64,000 bases of DNA from Pseudomonas sp. Irchel s3f7 (lineage in GTDB: Bacteria; Pseudomonadota; Gammaproteobacteria; Pseudomonadales; Pseudomonadaceae): NCBI RefSeq assembly GCF_900187615.1, contig NZ_FYDO01000016.1:62001-126000 (forward strand). The letters run 5' to 3'. The notes under the pieces are model-generated. The model worked only from the letters and a program-made list of their open reading frames with translations, searched no databases and had not been told where the DNA came from. Positions 60,117 through 64,000 of the stretch are shown here, in pieces. Both the position numbers and the translations under genes were made by a program. The stretch's first letter is position 1; each line of letters opens with the position of its first letter.

Positions 60117-61541
60117 TTAGTGCTTGAACATCACATGCCGAACGACGGTGTAGTCCTCCAGCCCATACATGGACATGTCCTTGCCGTAGCCGGACAATTT
60201 CTGACCGCCGTGGGGCATTTCGCTGACCAGCATGAAGTGCGTATTCACCCAGGTGCAGCCGTACTGCAAACGGGCGGATAGGCGATGGGCGCGGCCGACG
60301 TCGGCGGTCCACACGGAAGAGGCGAGGCCGTAGTCCGAATCGTTGGCCCAGCCCAGCACTTGTGCTTCATCGGTGAATTTGGTGACCGACACCACCGGCC
60401 CGAACACTTCGCGACGGACGATTTCGTCGTCCTGTTGCGCGTCGGCCAGCACGGTCGGTTCGAAGAAGAATCCATTGCCCTCAACCGCTTTGCCGCCAGT
60501 GATCAAACGAATGTGCGGCTGAGCGATGGCGCGCTCGACGAAACCGGCCACGCGGTCGCGGTGTTGCGCGGTGATCAGTGGGCCGAGTTCGGTGGACGGG
60601 TCATCCTGCAAGCCGTACTTGATGCTGCTGACGGCCGCGCCAAGCTTCTCGACGAATTTCTCGTAGATGCCTTCCTGGGCATAGATGCGGCAAGCAGCGG
60701 TGCAGTCTTGCCCGGCGTTGTAGAACCCGAAGGTGCGGATGCCTTCGACGGCGGCGTCGATGTCGGCGTCGTCGAAGATGATCACCGGGGCTTTGCCGCC
60801 CAGTTCCATGTGCATGCGTTTAACGGTGTCGGCGGTGCTGGAAATGATGTTCGAACCGGTGGCAATCGAACCGGTCAGCGATACCATGCGTACTTTCGGG
60901 TGAGTGACCAGTGGGCTGCCGACGGTAGGACCACGGCCGAACACCAGGTTGAGCACGCCGGCCGGGAAAATCTCCGACGCCAGTTCGGCCAGACGCAGGG
61001 CGGTCAGCGGGGTTTGTTCCGACGGCTTGAGCACCACGGTATTACCGGCGGCGAGGGCCGGGGCGATTTTCCAGGCGACCATCATCAACGGGTAGTTCCA
61101 CGGCGCGATGGAAGCGATCACGCCCACCGGATCGCGGCGGATCATCGAGGTGTGACCGGGCAGGTACTCGCCACCGGCCGAACCGCTCATGCAACGGCTG
61201 GCGCCGGCGAAGAAACGGAACACGTCGGCAATCGCCGGGATCTCGTCGTTCAGCGCAGCACTGTAAGGCTTGCCGCAGTTGTCCGATTCCAGTTTGGCCA
61301 ACTCTTCGCTGTGGGCTTCGATGACGTCGGCGAGTTTGAGCAGCAGCAGCGAACGCTCTTTCGGCGGGGTTTGCGACCAACTGTCGAATGCGGCGTCGGC
61401 GGCGCGTACGGCGGCATCGACCTGGGCTTCGCTGGCTTCGTTGATTTCCACCAGCACACGACCCAGCGCGGGGTTGAACACCGCTTGGGCGGGGCCTTCG
61501 CCGTTGAGCAGTTGGCCGTTGATCAAGAGTTTGGTTTGCAT
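60117..61541 (-). CDS. patD: Gamma-aminobutyraldehyde dehydrogenase
   Basis: Oxidises 4-aminobutanal, made from putrescine, to 4-aminobutyrate. From the ATG at 61541 (AGAGGA ahead) the protein has 474 residues, the same as E. coli PatD (YdcW). It has the same stretches throughout, including NCGKP, HTSMIRRDP, the catalytic cysteine in NAGQDCTAACR and the C-terminal HGGQKLSGYGKDMS. It is the last gene of an operon with putrescine-type transporter genes, in the same order as E. coli ydcSTUV-patD. Confidence 0.93.
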   Translation of the reverse strand: MQTKLLINGQLLNGEGPAQAVFNPALGRVLVEINEASEAQVDAAVRAADAAFDSWSQTPPKERSLLLLKLADVIEAHSEELAKLESDNCGKPYSAALNDEIPAIADVFRFFAGASRCMSGSAGGEYLPGHTSMIRRDPVGVIASIAPWNYPLMMVAWKIAPALAAGNTVVLKPSEQTPLTALRLAELASEIFPAGVLNLVFGRGPTVGSPLVTHPKVRMVSLTGSIATGSNIISSTADTVKRMHMELGGKAPVIIFDDADIDAAVEGIRTFGFYNAGQDCTAACRIYAQEGIYEKFVEKLGAAVSSIKYGLQDDPSTELGPLITAQHRDRVAGFVERAIAQPHIRLITGGKAVEGNGFFFEPTVLADAQQDDEIVRREVFGPVVSVTKFTDEAQVLGWANDSDYGLASSVWTADVGRAHRLSARLQYGCTWVNTHFMLVSEMPHGGQKLSGYGKDMSMYGLEDYTVVRHVMFKH

Positions 61542-61591
61542 GGCATGTGTCCTCTTACAGACGATTGTTTTTTTCTGTGGAAGCCGGTTCT

Positions 61592-61683
61592 CCTGTAGGA
61601 GCTGGCTTGCCAGCGATGGCGTCATCAGATCCAGCATCTAAGCCGGTTGACCTACCGCTATCGCCAGCAAGCCGGCTCCTACA
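61592..61683. repeat. Paired REP between permease and patD
   Basis: Cores GTAGGAGCTGGCTTGCCAGC and GCCAGCAAGCCGGCTCCTAC inverted, inserted in the operon between the permease stop and patD. Confidence 0.87.
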
Positions 61684-61716
61684 AGGTTTTTTTCCACAGT
61701 TGGAAAAGGTTGTCGG

Positions 61717-62526
61717 TTACTTGCCGCCGCTGCCCGCAACGCTTTCGCCGCCACGGGTCAGGTAATAGGCGCCAAGGATCGGCAGCATGGTCACTATCAT
61801 CACCAGCATCGCCACGACGTTGGTCACCGGCACGTCCCGTGGGCGGCTGAGCTGGTTGAGCAGCCACAGCGGCAGGGTGCGTTCATGGCCGGCAGTGAAG
61901 GTGGTGACGATGATTTCGTCGAACGACAGCGCAAACGCGAGCATGCCGCCGGCCAGCAACGCCGAGCCGAGGTTCGGCAGGATGATGTAGCGGAAGGTCT
62001 GCCAACCGTCGGCGCCGAGGTCCATCGAGGCCTCGATCAAACTGTGGGAAGTGCGACGCAAGCGGGCGATGACGTTGTTGTAGACGATCACCACACAGAA
62101 GGTCGCGTGGCCGACGATGATGGTGAACATCCCCGGCTCGATCCCCAGTGTTTTGAACGTCGCCAGCAACGCGATACCGGTGATGATCCCCGGCAGCGCA
62201 ATCGGCAGGATCAGCATCAGCGAGATGCCTTGCTTGCCGAAGAAGTCGCGGCGATACAATGCCGCCGAAGCCAACGTGCCGAGCACCATGGCGATCAGCG
62301 TGGCAATCGAGGCAATCTGCAACGACAGCTTGATCGCTTCCAGCACGTCCGGCCGCGAGAACGCCACGCCGATCCACTTCCAAGTGAAGCCCTTGGGCGG
62401 AAAGCTGAACGCTGCATCTTCGGTATTGAAGGCGTACAGGAAGATGATCAGGATCGGGAAGTGCAGAAACACCAGCCCGCCCCAAGCGGCGATTTTCAGA
62501 CCCAGTGAAGCCTTTTCAGAGTGCAT
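61717..62526 (-). CDS. ydcV: Polyamine ABC permease (YdcV type)
   Basis: Inner-membrane subunit of a spermidine/putrescine-type importer. The 269 residues have six helices with the EAA-type loop EASMDLGADGWQTFRYIILPNLGSA and a preceding LMLILPIALPGIITGIALL. It overlaps the upstream permease gene by 11 bases. The substrate is inferred from the linked dehydrogenase. Confidence 0.88.
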   Translation of the reverse strand: MHSEKASLGLKIAAWGGLVFLHFPILIIFLYAFNTEDAAFSFPPKGFTWKWIGVAFSRPDVLEAIKLSLQIASIATLIAMVLGTLASAALYRRDFFGKQGISLMLILPIALPGIITGIALLATFKTLGIEPGMFTIIVGHATFCVVIVYNNVIARLRRTSHSLIEASMDLGADGWQTFRYIILPNLGSALLAGGMLAFALSFDEIIVTTFTAGHERTLPLWLLNQLSRPRDVPVTNVVAMLVMIVTMLPILGAYYLTRGGESVAGSGGK

Positions 62527-63463
62527 CGAAGGCCCCCAGACGTTTGACGATGGACAGGTAAATGGCGATCAGCACGATCGGCACCAGAGTGAAGGCGGCC
62601 GCCATTGGCATGTTGCCGATGGCGCCTTGCTGGGCGTACACCATGCTGCCGACGAAGTAGCCGGGCGGGCCCACCAGTTGCGGCACGATGAAATCGCCCA
62701 GGGTCAGCGAAAACGTGAAGATCGAACCGGCGGCAATGCCCGGGATCGACAGCGGCAGAATCACTTGCATGAAGGTCTGGCGCGGCTTGGCGCCGAGGTC
62801 GGCGGAGGCTTGCAGCAGCGATGGCGGCAGACGTTCCAGCGAGGCCTGGATCGGCAGGATCATGAACGGCAGCCAGATGTAGACAAACACCATGAAGCGG
62901 CCCAGGTGCGAGGTCGACAAGGTGCTGCCGCCCACGCCCGGAATGCCCAGCACGAATTGCAAAACCGGCTCCAGCCCCAGGTGCTGCACGAACCACTGCG
63001 CCACGCCGCCCTTGGCCAGCAGCAACGTCCAGGCGTAGGCCTTGACGATGTAACTGGCCCACATCGGCATCATCACGGCGATGTAGAAAAACGCCTTGGT
63101 CTTGCCGGTGGTGTAACGCGCCATGTAGTAGGCAATCGGGAACGCGACGATGGCGCTGGCAATCGACACGACAATCGCCATGCCCAAGGTGCGCAGGATG
63201 ATGTCGAAGTTCGACGGCTGGAACAGCGCGGCGAAGTTCGCCAGCGTCAGGTCCGGCGTGACCGCCATGGTGAAGTCATCGAAGGTGTAGAAACCTTGCC
63301 AGAGCAAAGTCAGCAATGAGCCCAGGTAGATCGCGCCGAACCACAGCAACGGCGGCACCAGCAGCATCGACAGGTACAGGTTCGGCCGGCGATACAACAG
63401 GTTGGAAAACCTGCGCAGTGGCGAGCCGCCCGAGGGGGATTGAGAAACAGCCAAGGTGTTCAT
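62516..63463 (-). CDS. ydcU: Polyamine ABC permease (YdcU type)
   Basis: Partner permease, 315 residues from the ATG at 63463, with a long cytoplasmic N-terminus (NTLAVSQSPSGGSPLRRFSN), six helices and the loop QASADLGAKPRQTFMQVILPLSIPG. A longer frame from 63511 overlaps the ATPase gene and is rejected. It begins one base before the ATPase stop. Confidence 0.88.
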   Translation of the reverse strand: MNTLAVSQSPSGGSPLRRFSNLLYRRPNLYLSMLLVPPLLWFGAIYLGSLLTLLWQGFYTFDDFTMAVTPDLTLANFAALFQPSNFDIILRTLGMAIVVSIASAIVAFPIAYYMARYTTGKTKAFFYIAVMMPMWASYIVKAYAWTLLLAKGGVAQWFVQHLGLEPVLQFVLGIPGVGGSTLSTSHLGRFMVFVYIWLPFMILPIQASLERLPPSLLQASADLGAKPRQTFMQVILPLSIPGIAAGSIFTFSLTLGDFIVPQLVGPPGYFVGSMVYAQQGAIGNMPMAAAFTLVPIVLIAIYLSIVKRLGAFDAL

Positions 63464-63464
63464 G

Positions 63465-64000
63465 TCACACCCCGCCGACAACGGTGTCGTGCAACTGGAC
63501 CATCGCTTCACGCGCCCAGCGTGCGCTGAGTCGTTGCCCGGTCTGGTGCTGCGCGCTGGTATCCAGCCACTGGTTGTTGGCCTGGCTGATGTTCAGGGTC
63601 TGGCCGTTTTCCAGTTTTAGTTCATAGCGCGTGGCGCTGCCCTGGTACTGGATGTCGTGCAGCAAACCGCTGACTTCGATTTCGTGGCTGGCCAGCGGAC
63701 CCTCGGCGAAACGCACGTGTTCCGGACGAATCGAGAACGGCTGCGGATTGCCACTGAGCTGCTTGGCCAGGTCACCGCGAATCACGTTGGAGGTTCCGAC
63801 GAACTCTGCCACGAAGGTAGTCGCCGGTTTCATGTACAGGTTGCGCGGGGTGTCGACCTGTTCGATGCGACCCTTGTTGAACACCGCCACACGGTCGGAC
63901 ATCGACAGCGCTTCGGTCTGGTCGTGGGTGACGAAGATGAAGGTGATGCCGAGCTGGCGTTGCAGCTTCTTCAATTCGCTTTGCATTTGCTCGCGCAGCT
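63465..64000 (-). CDS. ydcT: Polyamine ABC ATPase (YdcT type), N-terminus cut
   Basis: C-terminal part of an ABC ATPase running off the right edge. Visible are the stretch LREQMQSELKKLQRQLGITFIFVTHDQTEALSMSDRV containing the H-loop, then FVGTSNVIRGDL and a C-terminal TOBE-like domain (FSIRPEHVRFAEG). Walker motifs lie outside the window. It belongs to the operon with the two permeases and patD; a substrate-binding protein gene is expected further right. Confidence 0.85.
   Translation of the reverse strand, partial: LREQMQSELKKLQRQLGITFIFVTHDQTEALSMSDRVAVFNKGRIEQVDTPRNLYMKPATTFVAEFVGTSNVIRGDLAKQLSGNPQPFSIRPEHVRFAEGPLASHEIEVSGLLHDIQYQGSATRYELKLENGQTLNISQANNQWLDTSAQHQTGQRLSARWAREAMVQLHDTVVGGV

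Overview
The window looks like the chromosome of a fluorescent Pseudomonas (P. fluorescens/P. putida side of the genus). The reasons are high GC, the gene order lon-gcd-oprB, the glutamate/aspartate transporter cluster aatJ-aatQ-aatM-aatP-aauS-aauR, and very many paired REP palindromes of Pseudomonas type (cores such as GTAGGAGCGAGCTTGCTCGCGAT). No tRNA, rRNA or CRISPR array was found.

Layout. 1-770: end of an accessory segment with a truncated unknown gene, then a multicopper oxidase and tadA, which in P. aeruginosa sit beside guaA. 2.7-5.7 kb: tRNA wobble-base enzymes CmoB and CmoA, a YhhN-type lysoplasmalogenase and a chagasin-like inhibitor lipoprotein. 5.9-12.6 kb: a Lon protease, membrane glucose dehydrogenase and an OprB porin (periplasmic glucose oxidation). 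12.9-15.3 kb: a VF530 protein, a Pr6Pr membrane protein, and a siderophore-interacting reductase with its PadR regulator (NfeF/NfeR type). 15.7-21.4 kb: a complete CS1/cable-type alternate chaperone-usher fimbrial operon. 21.5-26.3 kb: a convergent 1618-residue protein with a DUF6543-like 'dermonecrotic toxin' region, leucine-rich repeats and an IpaH-like (NEL) CxD ubiquitin-ligase motif. 26.5-31.8 kb: a class A PBP-like protein, a RAYT transposase among its REPs, and an OpgC acyltransferase. 32.0-34.9 kb: a gtrABC-type glucosylation cassette. 34.9-43.4 kb: housekeeping genes (FMN glutamate-synthase family, NUDIX, LysE, metR/metE, alpha/beta hydrolase, DsbA-like). 43.5-48.7 kb: a second giant DUF6543-type protein without the NEL motif. 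48.9-55.5 kb: the acidic amino acid two-component system and ABC transporter. 55.9-59.5 kb: opgD, a small conserved gene, a ParE-type toxin-antitoxin pair and a Bro-N protein. 60.1-64 kb: a putrescine-type ABC transporter with gamma-aminobutyraldehyde dehydrogenase, cut by the window edge.

How the parts fit. Several blocks concern the cell surface and host or niche contact (fimbriae, OpgC/OpgD glucans, Gtr modification, two giant toxin-like proteins). Others concern nutrient capture (glucose oxidation, glutamate/aspartate, putrescine, siderophore iron). The best supported regulatory structure is upstream of aatJ: a sigma-54 promoter, an IHF consensus and two AauR-type inverted repeats in the order expected for a bacterial enhancer. 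The most interesting coding features are the NEL/LRR effector-like protein, the second giant DUF6543 protein, homopolymeric tracts in the fimbrial operon, and a structured leader in front of the Bro-N gene.
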